Source of the DNA: Arthrobacter sp. 131MFCol6.1
GTDB taxonomy: Bacteria; Actinomycetota; Actinomycetes; Actinomycetales; Micrococcaceae
Direction of reading: 5' to 3'
DNA length: 64,000 nucleotides
Assembly (NCBI RefSeq): GCF_000374925.1
Contig: NZ_KB895542.1
Coordinates: forward strand, 241,456 to 305,455
The notes beneath the pieces were generated by a model that did not search any database, was not told where the DNA came from, and worked only from the letters and a program-made list of their open reading frames with translations. Shown here one piece after another: positions 1-10,190 of this stretch. Positions within the stretch are counted from its first letter, which is position 1. Each line of letters begins with the position of its first letter. The position numbers and the translations under genes are program-made.

Positions 1-161
1 TCGCTGCCCTTGCCATCAGCGTCGACCTCGTCCTTGCCCTCATCCAGAGGCTGTTCCTGTCACGGGGCGCCTCGTCCAAGCCGAACCGCAGCCAGCAGGC
101 TGCGGTTGATCTCACAGACCCCGTAATCGCGGAGACTGTTGTTCAAGGAGGTACGTCATGA
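1..161 (+). CDS. Osmoprotectant ABC importer permease, C-terminal end (partial)
   Basis: The reading frame is open from base 3 and stops at 159-161, giving the last 52 residues of a protein that begins outside the window. It starts with a hydrophobic run followed by a charged tail, as at the end of ProW/OpuCB-type permeases. The stop overlaps the start of the next gene by four bases (ATGA), and that gene encodes the matching binding protein, which is the main support for the assignment. No permease signature motif lies in the visible part, so the family call rests largely on context. Confidence 0.6.
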   Translation, partial: AALAISVDLVLALIQRLFLSRGASSKPNRSQQAAVDLTDPVIAETVVQGGTS

Positions 162-1123
162 AGGAATCCCGCCAACGAGGCCTTGGCCGGCGCGCATTCG
201 GCGGCCTGGCCGTCGGCGTCGGCCTGGCCATGGCCCTGTCCGCCTGCGGAGGCTCATCAAACCCGCTGAGCTCGGCCCCGGCCAGCAGCGGTGCCGCCTC
301 CGGTTCCGGCAGTGCCCTGGTGATCGGCTCGGCTGATTTCCCCGAGAGCCAGATCCTGGCCGAGGTCTACGCCGGCGCCCTGAACGCCGCCGGCGTCACC
401 GCTAGCACCAAGCCGAACATCGGCTCGCGCGAGGTCTACATCAAGGCAGTCCAGGACGGCTCGGTGGACGTCGTTCCCGACTACAGCGGCAACCTGCTGC
501 TGTATGTAAACAAGGACGCCACCGAGGTCTCCGCCGAGGACATCGCGAAGGCACTCCCGACCAAGCTCCCACAGGGCCTGGCCGTGCTCGAGGCCTCCAA
601 GGCCGAGGACAAGGACGCCATGGTGGTCACCAAGGCCACGGCAGAGAAGTACCAGCTGAAGTCCATCGAAGACATGGCGAAGGTCTGCAGCGATCTCGTC
701 ATCGGCGCCCCGGCGACCTTCGCCGAGCGCGCATACGGCCTGCCGGGCCTGGCGAAGAACTACAACTGCGTGCCCAAGAAACTCGAGCCGTTCAGCGACG
801 GCGGCGGCGCCGTCACGCTCAAGGCGCTGCTCTCGGATCAGGTCCAGGTCGCGGACATCTACACCACCACCCCGTCCATCCCGGACAACGACCTCGTGGT
901 GCTGGAGGATCCGAAGAACAACTTCATCGCCCAGCAGGTGTTGCCGCTGTACAACTCGGCCAAGATGACGGACAAGGCAAAGGAAACGCTCAACGCCGTG
1001 TCCAAGGTCCTCACCACGGAAGACCTCATCAACCTCAACCGTGCCGTGAGCGGCAGCCAGAAACAGAACCCGAAAGATGCCGCCGAGGCGTGGCTGAAGG
1101 AAAAGGGCCTCGCCCAGCAGTAG
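158..1123 (+). CDS. Glycine betaine/osmoprotectant-binding lipoprotein (OpuCC/ProX family)
   Basis: Extracellular solute-binding protein of an osmoprotectant ABC importer, 321 residues, expected to capture betaine, choline or carnitine and deliver it to the membrane permease. It has a lipoprotein signal with twin arginines at 11-12 and a lipobox LSAC ending at Cys30, then a mature domain starting with a typical lobe strand (LVIGSADFPESQ) followed by the GSREVY segment seen in the OpuAC family. A good Shine-Dalgarno (AAGGAGG) lies before ATG 158. It overlaps the permease stop by four bases and is the last gene of that operon, followed by a hairpin terminator. Substrate is inferred; binding-pocket residues were not checked. 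Confidence 0.85.
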   Translation: MKESRQRGLGRRAFGGLAVGVGLAMALSACGGSSNPLSSAPASSGAASGSGSALVIGSADFPESQILAEVYAGALNAAGVTASTKPNIGSREVYIKAVQDGSVDVVPDYSGNLLLYVNKDATEVSAEDIAKALPTKLPQGLAVLEASKAEDKDAMVVTKATAEKYQLKSIEDMAKVCSDLVIGAPATFAERAYGLPGLAKNYNCVPKKLEPFSDGGGAVTLKALLSDQVQVADIYTTTPSIPDNDLVVLEDPKNNFIAQQVLPLYNSAKMTDKAKETLNAVSKVLTTEDLINLNRAVSGSQKQNPKDAAEAWLKEKGLAQQ

Positions 1124-1143
1124 ACCACTGGCGACCCTGCGAC

Positions 1144-1190
1144 GCCGGTGCCCGGGCTCACAGCCTGGGCGCCGGCATCGTTGTTGTTAC
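1144..1190 (+). terminator. Rho-independent terminator after osmoprotectant operon
   Basis: GCCGGTGCCC (1144-1153) pairs with GGGCGCCGGC (1167-1176), with one G-U pair, and is followed by a T-rich tail (ATCGTTGTTGTT). It sits 20 bases after the binding-protein stop. Confidence 0.7.
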
Positions 1191-1254
1191 CGCGGCGTCC
1201 GCGTGTGAGTCATGTCTCAGCAGAAGTACATCCTCCATATGGCATATTTGATGA

Positions 1255-2475
1255 ATGGCAGAATTCAAGCAGTCCACCAAGCTTCATAATGTCCTTTACG
1301 ACATCCGTGGACCGATCCTTCAGGCCGCCCAGCAGATGGAGGCGGAGGGTCATCGCATCCTCAAACTGAACATCGGAAACCCGGCCCCGTTTGGGTTTGA
1401 AGCACCGGACGCGATCCTGGTGGACATGATCCGCCATCTGCCGCATGCCCAGGGCTACAGCGACTCGCGCGGCATTTTTTCGGCCCGCACCGCCGTCTCG
1501 CAGTACTACCAGACCCGCGGGATCCAGAACATCCACGTGGATGACATCTACCTCGGCAACGGCGTCAGCGAACTGATCACAATGTCGCTCATGGCCCTGC
1601 TCGACGACGGCGATGAGGTCCTCATCCCCACCCCGGACTACCCGCTGTGGACTGCCTCGGTTGCCCTGGCCGGCGGGAAGCCCGTGCACTACCTCTGCGA
1701 CGAGGAAACCGGCTGGCAGCCCGACCTCGAGGACATGGAAGCGAAGATCACGCCGCGCACCAAGGGCATCGTGGTCATCAACCCGAACAACCCGACAGGT
1801 GCGGTGTACCCGAAGGCGACGCTGAAAAAGATCGTCGCACTCGCGGAGAAGCACGGACTGGTGCTCTTCGCCGACGAAATCTACGAGAAGATCCTCTACG
1901 AAGACGCGGTACACGTAAACCTCGCCTCGCTTACCGGCGACGATGTCCTGTGCCTGACCTTCAGCGGGCTCTCCAAGGCCTACCGGGTCTGCGGCTTCCG
2001 GGCCGGCTGGATGGCCATTTCCGGGCCGAAAAAGGATGCCGCGGACTATCTCGAGGGCATCAACCTGCTGGCCAACATGCGCCTCTGCGCCAATGTTCCG
2101 GCCCAGCATGCCATCCAGACCGCCCTCGGCGGCTACCAGAGCATCAACGACCTGATCCTGCCCGGAGGACGCCTCCTGGAGCAGCGGAACAAGGCCTACG
2201 ACATGCTCAACGCCATCCCGGGCGTCAGCACGCAACAAGCCCGCGGGGCCATGTATCTGTTCCCGAAGCTGGACCCCGAGGTCTATCACATCCGCGACGA
2301 CGAGAAGTTTGTCCTGGACCTGCTGCGCGAGCAGAAGATTCTCCTGTCCCACGGAAGGGCGTTCAACTGGGTTCGGCCGGACCACTTCCGGATGGTGACG
2401 CTGCCCAACGTCAAGGACCTCGAAGAAGCAATCAACCGCATGGCGGACTTCCTGAGCCGGTATAAGGGGAACTAG
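1255..2475 (+). CDS. alaA: AlaA-type alanine/glutamate aminotransferase (PLP class I)
   Basis: PLP-dependent aminotransferase of 406 residues, the usual AlaA length. AlaA makes alanine from pyruvate using glutamate. The protein matches E. coli AlaA, as I recall it, along nearly its whole length: the N-terminal YDIRGPI and NIGNPAPFGFEAPD segments, the substrate-loop PTPDYPLWTA, the NPNNPTGAVY loop, and GLSKAYR with the Schiff-base lysine at Lys241. ATG 1255 is chosen because it fits that family start; a CATATT box ends six bases upstream, so the mRNA may be leaderless. An ATG at 1251 is out of frame. The gene stands alone between the osmoprotectant operon and the PPK2 gene. Confidence 0.9.
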   Translation: MAEFKQSTKLHNVLYDIRGPILQAAQQMEAEGHRILKLNIGNPAPFGFEAPDAILVDMIRHLPHAQGYSDSRGIFSARTAVSQYYQTRGIQNIHVDDIYLGNGVSELITMSLMALLDDGDEVLIPTPDYPLWTASVALAGGKPVHYLCDEETGWQPDLEDMEAKITPRTKGIVVINPNNPTGAVYPKATLKKIVALAEKHGLVLFADEIYEKILYEDAVHVNLASLTGDDVLCLTFSGLSKAYRVCGFRAGWMAISGPKKDAADYLEGINLLANMRLCANVPAQHAIQTALGGYQSINDLILPGGRLLEQRNKAYDMLNAIPGVSTQQARGAMYLFPKLDPEVYHIRDDEKFVLDLLREQKILLSHGRAFNWVRPDHFRMVTLPNVKDLEEAINRMADFLSRYKGN

Positions 2476-2545
2476 GCTTCGGTCAGCAGCGCAACGGGGC
2501 TCCTGCTCCGCCTACTGCGGCTGCGCCAACCGGAAAGAGGCATTG

Positions 2546-3400
2546 ATGGCAGGCTCCGCGACATTCGATGACCGCCCCTGGAAACTCCTGAAGGTCGGGA
2601 AGGGCTTTAGCCTGGAGTCGTTGGACCCGGACTCGACGCCGGGCTACGACGGCGACAAGGCCGACGGCGAGCAGTTGCTCGCCGAACTCGACGGCAAGCT
2701 CACGCAACTGCAGGAGCAGCTGTTCGCCGAGTCCAGGACCGGCGGCAGGAAACGCGTGCTGCTGGTCCTGCAGGCCATGGACACCGCGGGCAAGGGCGGC
2801 ATCGTCAACCACGTGATGGGTCAGATGAATCCGCAGGGCGTGCAGCTGAAGTCGTTCAAGGCGCCCACGCCCGAGGAACAGTCCTACGACTTCCTCTGGC
2901 GGATCGAAAAGGAAGTGCCGGCGGCCGGCATGGTGGGGGTCTTCGACCGTTCCCACTATGAGGACGTCCTGATCCACCGCGTCCACCGCTGGGCGGACGC
3001 CGAGGAACTGGAGCGCCGCTACCGGGCCATCAACGAGTTTGAGGCCCGGCAGGCAGCTGCCGGAGCGAAGGTCGTCAAGGTCATGCTGCATATCAGCCGC
3101 GACGAGCAGAAAAACCGGCTCCTGGCCCGGCTGGATGACCCCGCGAAACAGTGGAAGTACAGCAGTGGAGACCTGAAGGAACGGGCTTTCTGGCCCGACT
3201 ACATGGACGCGTACCAGAAGGCCTTCGAGAAGACCAACACGGAGTTGGCGCCGTGGCATGTCGTGCCGGCCAATAAGAAGTGGTACGCCCGCATCGCGGT
3301 GCAGCAGCTCCTCCTGGAGGCCCTCGACGACCTGAATCTCCAGTGGCCGGTTCCGGACCTGGACCTGGACCTGGAACGCGAGCTGGTGCAGCGGTCCTGA
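2546..3400 (+). CDS. PPK2-family polyphosphate kinase / nucleotide phosphotransferase
   Basis: Cytosolic kinase that transfers phosphate between inorganic polyphosphate and a nucleoside mono- or diphosphate. The 284-residue protein has the PPK2 core: P-loop MDTAGKGG at 78-85, the second motif FDRSHYED at 133-140, and a lid with basic residues (KNRLLARLDDP). The length fits the one-domain PPK2 form. ATG 2546 lies five bases after GAGG, while the TTG at 2543 is too close to it, so ATG is preferred. Whether AMP or ADP is the acceptor cannot be told from sequence alone. It is convergent with xseB. Confidence 0.88.
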   Translation: MAGSATFDDRPWKLLKVGKGFSLESLDPDSTPGYDGDKADGEQLLAELDGKLTQLQEQLFAESRTGGRKRVLLVLQAMDTAGKGGIVNHVMGQMNPQGVQLKSFKAPTPEEQSYDFLWRIEKEVPAAGMVGVFDRSHYEDVLIHRVHRWADAEELERRYRAINEFEARQAAAGAKVVKVMLHISRDEQKNRLLARLDDPAKQWKYSSGDLKERAFWPDYMDAYQKAFEKTNTELAPWHVVPANKKWYARIAVQQLLLEALDDLNLQWPVPDLDLDLERELVQRS

Positions 3401-3425
3401 CCGGCGGTCTTGGAAAGGCGGGCGC

Positions 3426-3656
3426 CTAGTTCTTGTCCGCAGCCTGGTCCCGGGCTGCGGCGAGCCGTTTGCGGGCGCCTTCCAGCCATTGTTCGCAGCG
3501 CTTGGCGAGGGCCTCGCCGCGCTCCCACAGCGCGAGGGATTCCTCCAGGCTGGCGCCGCCTGCCTCCAGCTTGCCCACGACGGCGACCAGCTGCTCGCGG
3601 GCGTCCTCGTAGCTGAGGGCCTCGATGTCGGCGTTCGGGTTGGGTTCTGCTGCCAT
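3426..3656 (-). CDS. xseB: Exodeoxyribonuclease VII small subunit
   Basis: Small subunit of exonuclease VII, which degrades single-stranded DNA and works in recombination and mismatch repair. The 76-residue protein has the family helix-turn-helix pattern: [17 protein letters not shown], then [24 protein letters not shown] lies eight bases before ATG. It is 110 bases downstream of xseA on the same strand, an arrangement also found in M. tuberculosis (Rv1108c-Rv1107c). The spacer between the two holds a short tandem repeat. Confidence 0.93.
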   Translation of the reverse strand: MAAEPNPNADIEALSYEDAREQLVAVVGKLEAGGASLEESLALWERGEALAKRCEQWLEGARKRLAAARDQAADKN

Positions 3657-3703
3657 GTGGGTGCTCCTTGGTTGTCGCGGTCTCTGCCGCGGTGCTGCTG
3701 TCC

Positions 3704-3737
3704 GGTGGCGCTGTTCGGTGGCGCTGTTCGGTGGCGC
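3704..3737. repeat. 13-bp tandem repeat between xseA and xseB
   Basis: GGTGGCGCTGTTC occurs at 3704-3716 and 3717-3729, with a partial third copy at 3730-3737. It fills part of the 110-base gap between the two exonuclease genes. No function is evident. Confidence 0.7.
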
Positions 3738-3766
3738 GGACGTGTGGCCGTGTTCGAATGCGGGGG

Positions 3767-5053
3767 TTATTCCTCGGCCGGTTCCTGGCCGCCGGTGGAT
3801 TGGGCGGTGAACCGGCCGCCGGCCACTCGAACCGTGAGGTCCGTGCCGGCGGGCGCCTGCGAGGGGTGCCGCACCACATCCCGGTGCGTCGCGGGGCCGG
3901 TTCCGGCGCCGGCGAGCTGGACCACCGCGTAGCCGCGATCCAGCGTCTTTTGCGGCGAGAGTGCGCGCACCTGCGCCTTGAGGTGGACCAGTTGGTCCGC
4001 TGCCCGCACGACGGCGGCGCTGATCGCCGAATGCGAGCGGACCTTGAGCCGTTCGACGTCCTCGTGGCGCTGGCTGATCATGACCTCGGGGGAGAGCAGC
4101 ACGGGGCGGGAACGCAGGGACGCCAGCCGGTCGCCCTCGCGTTCCACGAGCCGGGTGACCCCGCGGCGGAGCTGATCCCGTGCCTGCCGGACCCTGACAA
4201 GCTCTTCGGCGACGTCGGGAACAATCCGCTTCGCGGCGTCGGTGGGCGTTGATGCCCTGAGGTCGGCTACGTCATCGAGGATGGGCCGGTCCGCTTCGTG
4301 CCCGATCGCGCTCACCACGGGGGTGGACGCGTCCGCGACGGCCCGGATGAGCTCCTCGCTGCTGAACGGCAACAGGTCCTCGAGGGCGCCTCCGCCGCGG
4401 GCGATGACGATGACATCGACCACCGGGTGGGCGTCGAGCTCCCGCAGCGCCGCGATCATCTGGGCCACGGCGGTGTTCCCCTGGACCGCTACTTCGCGGA
4501 TCTCGAATTCGACGGCCGGCCAGCGCAGGGCGGCATTGCGCAGCACATCCTTCTTGGCATCAGAGTCGCGGCCGGTGATCAGGCCGATCCGGTGCGGGAG
4601 CAAGGGGAGCCGCTTCTTGCGGGAATCGGCAAAGAGGCCTTCGGCAGCGAGGGCCTGGCGCAGCCGCTCGATCCTGGCCAGGAGATCGCCGAGGCCCACG
4701 GGCCGGATGTCCTTCACGGACATGTTCAGCCGGCCCGTCTTGAGCCAAAATTCGGCCTTGATCAGGGCCACAACCCGGGAGCCGCGTTCCAGCGGGGCGG
4801 CCTGTCGGTCCAGCACTGTGGTCCAGACCGATGCCGGCAGCGAGATTTCGGCGTTGATGTCCCGGAGCGTCAGGTAGGCGTTGCTGCCACGCCGGTTGAG
4901 CTCGATCACTTGCCCCTCAACCCATGCCGAGGGCGCGCGGTCGATATGCATCTTGAGCTTCTGGGACAGCAACTGCAGCGGCCAGGGATTGTCCGGACTG
5001 GTTTGAGCCGCGGTGGCCGGTAGCGTGGTGGCCGCCGCCGCATCCTCAGGCAT
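3767..5053 (-). CDS. xseA: Exodeoxyribonuclease VII large subunit
   Basis: Large, catalytic subunit of exonuclease VII, 428 residues. It has an N-terminal OB-fold DNA-binding domain ([19 protein letters not shown]) followed by the catalytic domain with the family signatures [29 protein letters not shown] and [13 protein letters not shown], then a coiled helical region. The frame stays open upstream to 5266, but ATG 5053 is preferred because it follows a GGAG motif and places the OB-fold at the expected distance; the upstream extension is arginine-rich and low complexity. It is divergent from the membrane protein at 5310. Confidence 0.93.
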   Translation of the reverse strand: MPEDAAAATTLPATAAQTSPDNPWPLQLLSQKLKMHIDRAPSAWVEGQVIELNRRGSNAYLTLRDINAEISLPASVWTTVLDRQAAPLERGSRVVALIKAEFWLKTGRLNMSVKDIRPVGLGDLLARIERLRQALAAEGLFADSRKKRLPLLPHRIGLITGRDSDAKKDVLRNAALRWPAVEFEIREVAVQGNTAVAQMIAALRELDAHPVVDVIVIARGGGALEDLLPFSSEELIRAVADASTPVVSAIGHEADRPILDDVADLRASTPTDAAKRIVPDVAEELVRVRQARDQLRRGVTRLVEREGDRLASLRSRPVLLSPEVMISQRHEDVERLKVRSHSAISAAVVRAADQLVHLKAQVRALSPQKTLDRGYAVVQLAGAGTGPATHRDVVRHPSQAPAGTDLTVRVAGGRFTAQSTGGQEPAEE

Positions 5054-5271
5054 GCGTGGGCTCCATGGCCGGGAATGCCTGGTGGAGTGCCTTGTGCATA
5101 TGCGTGCGTGTCCTTTGCTGCGTGCCGTTACTGCATGTCCTTTACCACCGGGACGGCCGGCGGCCCGGTCCCGGGCGGGTGGGCCGGCCGGCAGCCGGAA
5201 GTTGTCTCGTTCAACTCTATCCATAGCTCTACCACCGGGGCCCGACTTTATGGCCGCGCCCGGCACCGCCC

Positions 5272-5277
5272 TAGGAT
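5272..5277 (+). promoter_or_regulatory. Candidate -10 box TAGGAT
   Basis: TAGGAT ends seven bases before ATG 5285, predicting a transcript that begins at or next to that ATG. Confidence 0.4.
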
Positions 5278-5284
5278 GGGAGGG

Positions 5285-5302
5285 ATGCCATCAACCTTCT
5301 AG
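5285..5302 (+). other. Possible five-codon leader peptide (MPSTF)
   Basis: An ATG seven bases downstream of a TAGGAT box opens a five-codon frame that stops at 5300-5302, just inside the AGGA that serves the TTG start at 5310. If transcription starts where predicted, this would be a leaderless mini-ORF that could couple translation to the downstream gene. It may equally be chance. Confidence 0.25.
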
Positions 5303-5309
5303 GAATCCC

Positions 5310-6170
5310 TTGCGCACTTTTGTCTCTGCCGTCGCCGTCCTTATCGGGCTCCTGATGACAGCCGTCGCCGTTCCAGCCATGTGGGTGGACCAGAACATCG
5401 TCCAGGAAGACGGCTTCGTTGCCCTGACCGCACCGCTGGGCAAGGATCCGGCGTTCCAGCAACGGCTGGCCGCGGCCGCCGTCGACGGCCTGGCCGCCAG
5501 TGCCGGCATTCCCGAAGCCTTCACGGAGCTGGCGCGGCCGGTCCTGGACAGCGCGGCGCGATCGCTGACGGGACTGCCCGGCTACCCCGAGGCATGGGCT
5601 GAAACCCTGCGTAAGAGCCACCGCCTCACGTTCGCGGACCCCAGCACGCTGCCGCCGGAGGTTGACGGCACCTCCTCGCTCACCCTTGATGTCGCTCCGC
5701 TGGCCGGGCTGGTGGCCAAACAGGTCACTGAAGCGACCACCCTTCCGCTGGAGGCGCCCGGCCAGGTGCTGGTCCATATCGGGCAGTCCGACCAGCGGCA
5801 AATGATCGAACGCGTCACCGTCTATGCCCCGATGGGCTACGCCGTTGCGGTCGGCGCGGCCATCGCGTTCATGCTGGCGTTCGTTGCGGCCCGACGCCGG
5901 TGGACCGTGCTGGTCGGAATGGGCGTTGGAGCGCTGGTGCTCGCGGGGGTATGGAAGCTGGCCAGCGATGCCGCCGGCGCCGCCGTCGCCGGGACCTCAA
6001 GCGGCAACGATGTGGCGGAGCTGTTCAAGAACGAGTTCGTCGCGGCGTGCTCTGCCAGTTTCGGCCAGTGGATCGTCGCTGCGGCAGTTGCGGGAGCAGT
6101 ACTGCTGGGCACGGGAGTGGCTGTCCGGGCAGCCGGTGGCCGCAATCGGGGCAGGATCGAACACCGGTAG
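5310..6170 (+). CDS. Conserved membrane-anchored protein of unknown function
   Basis: I do not recognise a named family. The 286-residue protein has an N-terminal membrane segment (about 3-21), an external domain of about 150 residues without cysteine (LPGYPEAWAETLRKSHR), then hydrophobic segments near 180-200, 210-225 and 255-275. The start is taken as TTG 5310 because AGGA (5301-5304) lies five bases upstream and the hydrophobic segment begins at once; ATG codons further upstream would add a low-complexity leader overlapping xseA. It lies next to xseA and ispH, where M. tuberculosis also has a small gene of unknown function. Its stop codon is part of the predicted ispH -10 box. Confidence 0.6.
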   Translation: MRTFVSAVAVLIGLLMTAVAVPAMWVDQNIVQEDGFVALTAPLGKDPAFQQRLAAAAVDGLAASAGIPEAFTELARPVLDSAARSLTGLPGYPEAWAETLRKSHRLTFADPSTLPPEVDGTSSLTLDVAPLAGLVAKQVTEATTLPLEAPGQVLVHIGQSDQRQMIERVTVYAPMGYAVAVGAAIAFMLAFVAARRRWTVLVGMGVGALVLAGVWKLASDAAGAAVAGTSSGNDVAELFKNEFVAACSASFGQWIVAAAVAGAVLLGTGVAVRAAGGRNRGRIEHR

Positions 6171-6173
6171 CAT
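6168..6173 (+). promoter_or_regulatory. -10 box of ispH, leaderless
   Basis: TAGCAT ends exactly six bases before ATG 6180, so the mRNA is predicted to begin at the start codon. The box overlaps the TAG stop of the upstream gene. Confidence 0.6.
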
Positions 6174-6179
6174 GGGAGC

Positions 6180-7268
6180 ATGACCACCACCGCTGTTTCC
6201 GTTCCGATGCCCTCCGTTCCGCGCCGGCGGCGTTCACCGGAAGACGTCCTGGCGGCGGCCCCGGTCGCCGGTCCCAAGAAGGTTCTCCTGGCAGCCCCGC
6301 GCGGCTACTGCGCCGGCGTGGACCGTGCGGTCATCGCGGTGGAAAAAGCCCTGGAACACTATGGGCCGCCGGTCTATGTGCGCAAGCAGATCGTGCACAA
6401 CGTGCACGTGGTCAGCTCCCTCGAGGAGAAGGGCGCCATCTTCGTCGATGAAACCGACGAGGTCCCGGAAGGCGCCCTCGTGATTTTTTCCGCGCACGGA
6501 GTCTCGCCCGCCGTCGTCCAGTCCGCCGAGGACCGCGGCCTGCGCACCATTGACGCGACCTGTCCGCTGGTCACCAAGGTGCACCGCGAAGCCGTCCGGT
6601 TCGCCAAGGATGACTTCGATATCCTGCTGATCGGCCACGACGGCCATGAGGAAGTCGAAGGCACCGCTGGGGAGGCTCCCGAGCACATCCAGATCATCAA
6701 CGGCCCGCACGAGGTCGACAAGGTCACGGTCCGCGACCCGGAAAAGGTCATCTGGCTCTCGCAGACCACCCTCAGCGTGGACGAGACCATGGAGACGGTG
6801 CGCCTGCTCAAGGAGCGGTTCCCCACCCTGCAGGACCCGCCCAGCGACGACATCTGCTACGCCACCACCAACCGCCAGGTGGCCATCAAGAAGATCTCGC
6901 CCCAGGCGGACCTGGTGATCGTGGTGGGCTCCGCCAACTCCTCAAACTCCGTCCGCCTCGTGGAGGTGGCACTGGAATACGGCGCCAAGGCCTCCTACCG
7001 GGTCGACTTCGCCAACGAGGTTGACGAGACGTGGTTCGAGGGCGTCGCCACGGTGGGCGTGACGTCGGGGGCTTCTGTCCCGGAAGTCCTCGTCAAGGAC
7101 GTGCTGCGGCTCCTCGCCGATTACGGCTACGGATCAGTCGAGGAAGTCGTCACAGCCGAGGAAGACCTCCTGTTCTCCCTGCCGAAGGAGCTCCGGGCCA
7201 CCCTGAAGCAGGCCGGCGACGTCACCCGCGCCCTCGGCGGCCGCGGCACCCGCCCCGAACAGTCCTAG
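6180..7268 (+). CDS. ispH: 4-hydroxy-3-methylbut-2-enyl diphosphate reductase
   Basis: Last enzyme of the MEP isoprenoid pathway; it reduces HMBPP to IPP and DMAPP using a [4Fe-4S] cluster. The 362-residue protein has the three cluster cysteines in their family contexts: [10 protein letters not shown] (Cys44), [11 protein letters not shown] (Cys128) and [10 protein letters not shown] (Cys226), plus the substrate-binding SANSSNS loop. It is about 30 residues longer at the N terminus than E. coli IspH, as is common in actinobacteria. The start at 6180 is supported by a TAGCAT box six bases upstream. It is convergent with rmuC. Confidence 0.96.
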   Translation: MTTTAVSVPMPSVPRRRRSPEDVLAAAPVAGPKKVLLAAPRGYCAGVDRAVIAVEKALEHYGPPVYVRKQIVHNVHVVSSLEEKGAIFVDETDEVPEGALVIFSAHGVSPAVVQSAEDRGLRTIDATCPLVTKVHREAVRFAKDDFDILLIGHDGHEEVEGTAGEAPEHIQIINGPHEVDKVTVRDPEKVIWLSQTTLSVDETMETVRLLKERFPTLQDPPSDDICYATTNRQVAIKKISPQADLVIVVGSANSSNSVRLVEVALEYGAKASYRVDFANEVDETWFEGVATVGVTSGASVPEVLVKDVLRLLADYGYGSVEEVVTAEEDLLFSLPKELRATLKQAGDVTRALGGRGTRPEQS

Positions 7269-7329
7269 GTACTGGACGGTCCTGGGCCCCGGACAGGCCG
7301 AGGCGCTGAGACCTAAGCGCGCAGTACGC

Positions 7330-8568
7330 CTAGGCCGCGGACTCTTCTGACTCGTCACGGGGCTGAAGTTCCGGGGCCGCGACTGCCCGTGGCGTGACTT
7401 CGACGGCGGGGGGAGTGGCCAGTCCGGCGGCTTCCAGGGCGTTCAGCTTCCTCGCGGTGGGCAGGACCCGGGCCTCAAGGGTCCCGACCATGGAGTTGTA
7501 CCGCTCCACGGAGGTCTTCAGCGAGGACCCCAGCTTGGTGACGTTTTCGCCGAGCGTGCCCATCCGGTCGTAGAGCTGCCGGGCGAGCTCAAAGAGTTCC
7601 CGGGCACTGTCCGTCAACACGTCCTGCCGCCACGTGAACGCCACCGACTTCAGCACGGCCAGCAAGGTCCCGGGGGAGGCCAGGACCACATTCTTGGCCA
7701 GTGCGTAGTCCAGCAGGGCCGGGTCGGCCGTGAGGGCGGCGGCAAGGATCGACTCCGCCGGCAGGAAGCAGACCACCAGCTCCGGAGAGTTGCCGGGGAT
7801 GTCCCAGTACTTCTTGCTGCCCAGCGCGTCCACGTGGGCCTTCAGGGCCTTGGCGTGGGCGGCCAGGTGCGCCTGCTGGCTGCCGGGCAGCTGCGAGGAC
7901 TGCTGGCCGGCCTGGGCGGCGCCGAGGTCCTGGGCGGCGAGATACGACGCCAGCGGGACCTTTGCGTCGACTACCAGCTGCTTGTCGCCGGGCAGCTGCA
8001 CCACGAGGTCGGGCCGGAGGGTGCCGTCCGAGCCGGAGCTGTGGGCCTGCCCGCTATGGACCTGTTCGTGGAAGTCCACGTGCCGCAGCATGCCTGCCGC
8101 CTCGACCACCCGGCGCAGCTGGACCTCGCCCCACTGGCCGCGGGCGCTGTTGGAGCGCAGGGCAGACTCCAGCGCATGCGTGGACCGCAGCAGCTGCTCA
8201 TCGGACAGGCGGGCCTCCTGAAGCTGCTGGGCCAGCTGGCCGTACTGCTCCAGCCGGTCGCGTTCGAGCAGGGACACCTGCTGCTGCACGGCGGTGAGCT
8301 TTTCCGCCACGGGCGCCAGCGCACGGAGCACACTGCCGTCGTGGTTCCGGGACTCGCCGAGCTCGCGGTTCTGGGCCGCGAGCAGGCGCCTCTCGGCGTC
8401 GGCGGCGGCGAACTGGGCGCTGACGTCGGACAGCCGGGCTGACACGGCGTCGAAGTCCTGTTCGACGGCCACGTAGCGCCGGCGCAGCAGGACATAGACG
8501 ACGGCGGCGCCCGTTACGGCGCCCGTGAGCAGCATGAGCAGGGCGAGAATCAGTGAAAAAGCTTCCAT
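7330..8568 (-). CDS. rmuC: DNA recombination protein RmuC
   Basis: RmuC-family protein of 412 residues, a predicted nuclease-fold protein that limits rearrangement at inverted repeats. It has an N-terminal membrane segment (4-27), a long coiled-coil of about 100 residues, then the conserved RmuC domain with RGQWGEVQLRRVVEAAGM, RPDLVVQLPGDKQLVVDAKVP and GSKKYWD. AAGG lies just upstream of ATG 8568. It is divergent from ychF, with about 200 bases between them. Confidence 0.92.
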   Translation of the reverse strand: MEAFSLILALLMLLTGAVTGAAVVYVLLRRRYVAVEQDFDAVSARLSDVSAQFAAADAERRLLAAQNRELGESRNHDGSVLRALAPVAEKLTAVQQQVSLLERDRLEQYGQLAQQLQEARLSDEQLLRSTHALESALRSNSARGQWGEVQLRRVVEAAGMLRHVDFHEQVHSGQAHSSGSDGTLRPDLVVQLPGDKQLVVDAKVPLASYLAAQDLGAAQAGQQSSQLPGSQQAHLAAHAKALKAHVDALGSKKYWDIPGNSPELVVCFLPAESILAAALTADPALLDYALAKNVVLASPGTLLAVLKSVAFTWRQDVLTDSARELFELARQLYDRMGTLGENVTKLGSSLKTSVERYNSMVGTLEARVLPTARKLNALEAAGLATPPAVEVTPRAVAAPELQPRDESEESAA

Positions 8569-8753
8569 GCCTTCACTGTGGCATGCCCCTGTGACAGTTT
8601 TGGCTCCGACGCCCGGAACACCCGGGACTCACCCGCTACAACACCCCGGCGACACCCGGGAACAACCCACACCGTCCCGCAACACCCGGCGGGCACCCGG
8701 CCGCCCCACAGGCGCACGCGCCAGCCGCAGCAACGGCCGGCGGCTGGTGCGGG

Positions 8754-8761
8754 TAGAATAT
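8754..8761 (+). promoter_or_regulatory. -10 region of ychF
   Basis: TAGAATAT carries two overlapping boxes: TAGAAT ending eight bases, or GAATAT ending six bases, before GTG 8768. Either predicts a transcript starting at or beside the GTG. Confidence 0.5.
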
Positions 8762-8767
8762 ATGCTC

Positions 8768-9853
<1,086 letters not shown>

Positions 9854-9909
9854 AATCCGCCGCCCGCCAGCGCGGTAATTCTGCCAAGTAATTAAGGATT
9901 AACTGGAGG

Positions 9910-9936
9910 AGCCCCGATTCTCGGATCGGGGCTTTT
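9910..9936 (+). terminator. Terminator after ychF
   Basis: AGCCCCGAT (9910-9918) pairs with ATCGGGGCT (9925-9933) and is followed by T residues. It lies about 55 bases after the ychF stop. Confidence 0.85.
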
Positions 9937-10096
9937 CCTGTGTGCGGCGCTTTTATCTTTTTGTTACGCCGCCGTCAACGTTTTGTGGGAAAGCTCGCCC
10001 TGCGGAACCCGTCCAATGTTGCAGCTCCATAACGAACTTTACGGTGAGTCAACTTTGGTGGCTCCGAACGCTCTTTGGGGTTACGCTTCATGCCAT

Positions 10097-10190
10097 GTGA
10101 GACGGGCCACACTGCCGCTGGGGGAGTGTGGACGTCTGTCTGGCGCCTTCGGCGCCGGTCTCACCCACACCACAGAAACAAGGAGGCGGA
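10097..10190 (+). promoter_or_regulatory. Possible structured leader RNA of the first peptide importer
   Basis: The 337-base gap after ychF holds its terminator and, next to the transporter gene, a possible three-helix junction. GTGAGAC (10097-10103) pairs with GTCTCAC (10158-10164) and encloses CCACACT/AGTGTGG (10107-10113 with 10125-10131) and GGCGCC/GGCGCC (10142-10147 with 10151-10156). All pairs are Watson-Crick. CCACAC recurs at 10165-10170 and could compete for the same GTGTGG strand, eleven bases before the AGGAGG ribosome site (10181-10186). I do not match this to a riboswitch class known to me. No clear promoter was found. Confidence 0.4.

Noticed and set aside
1210..2385. A 391-codon open frame antisense to alaA
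   Set aside because: The sense strand matches AlaA along its length; the antisense product has no recognisable domain.
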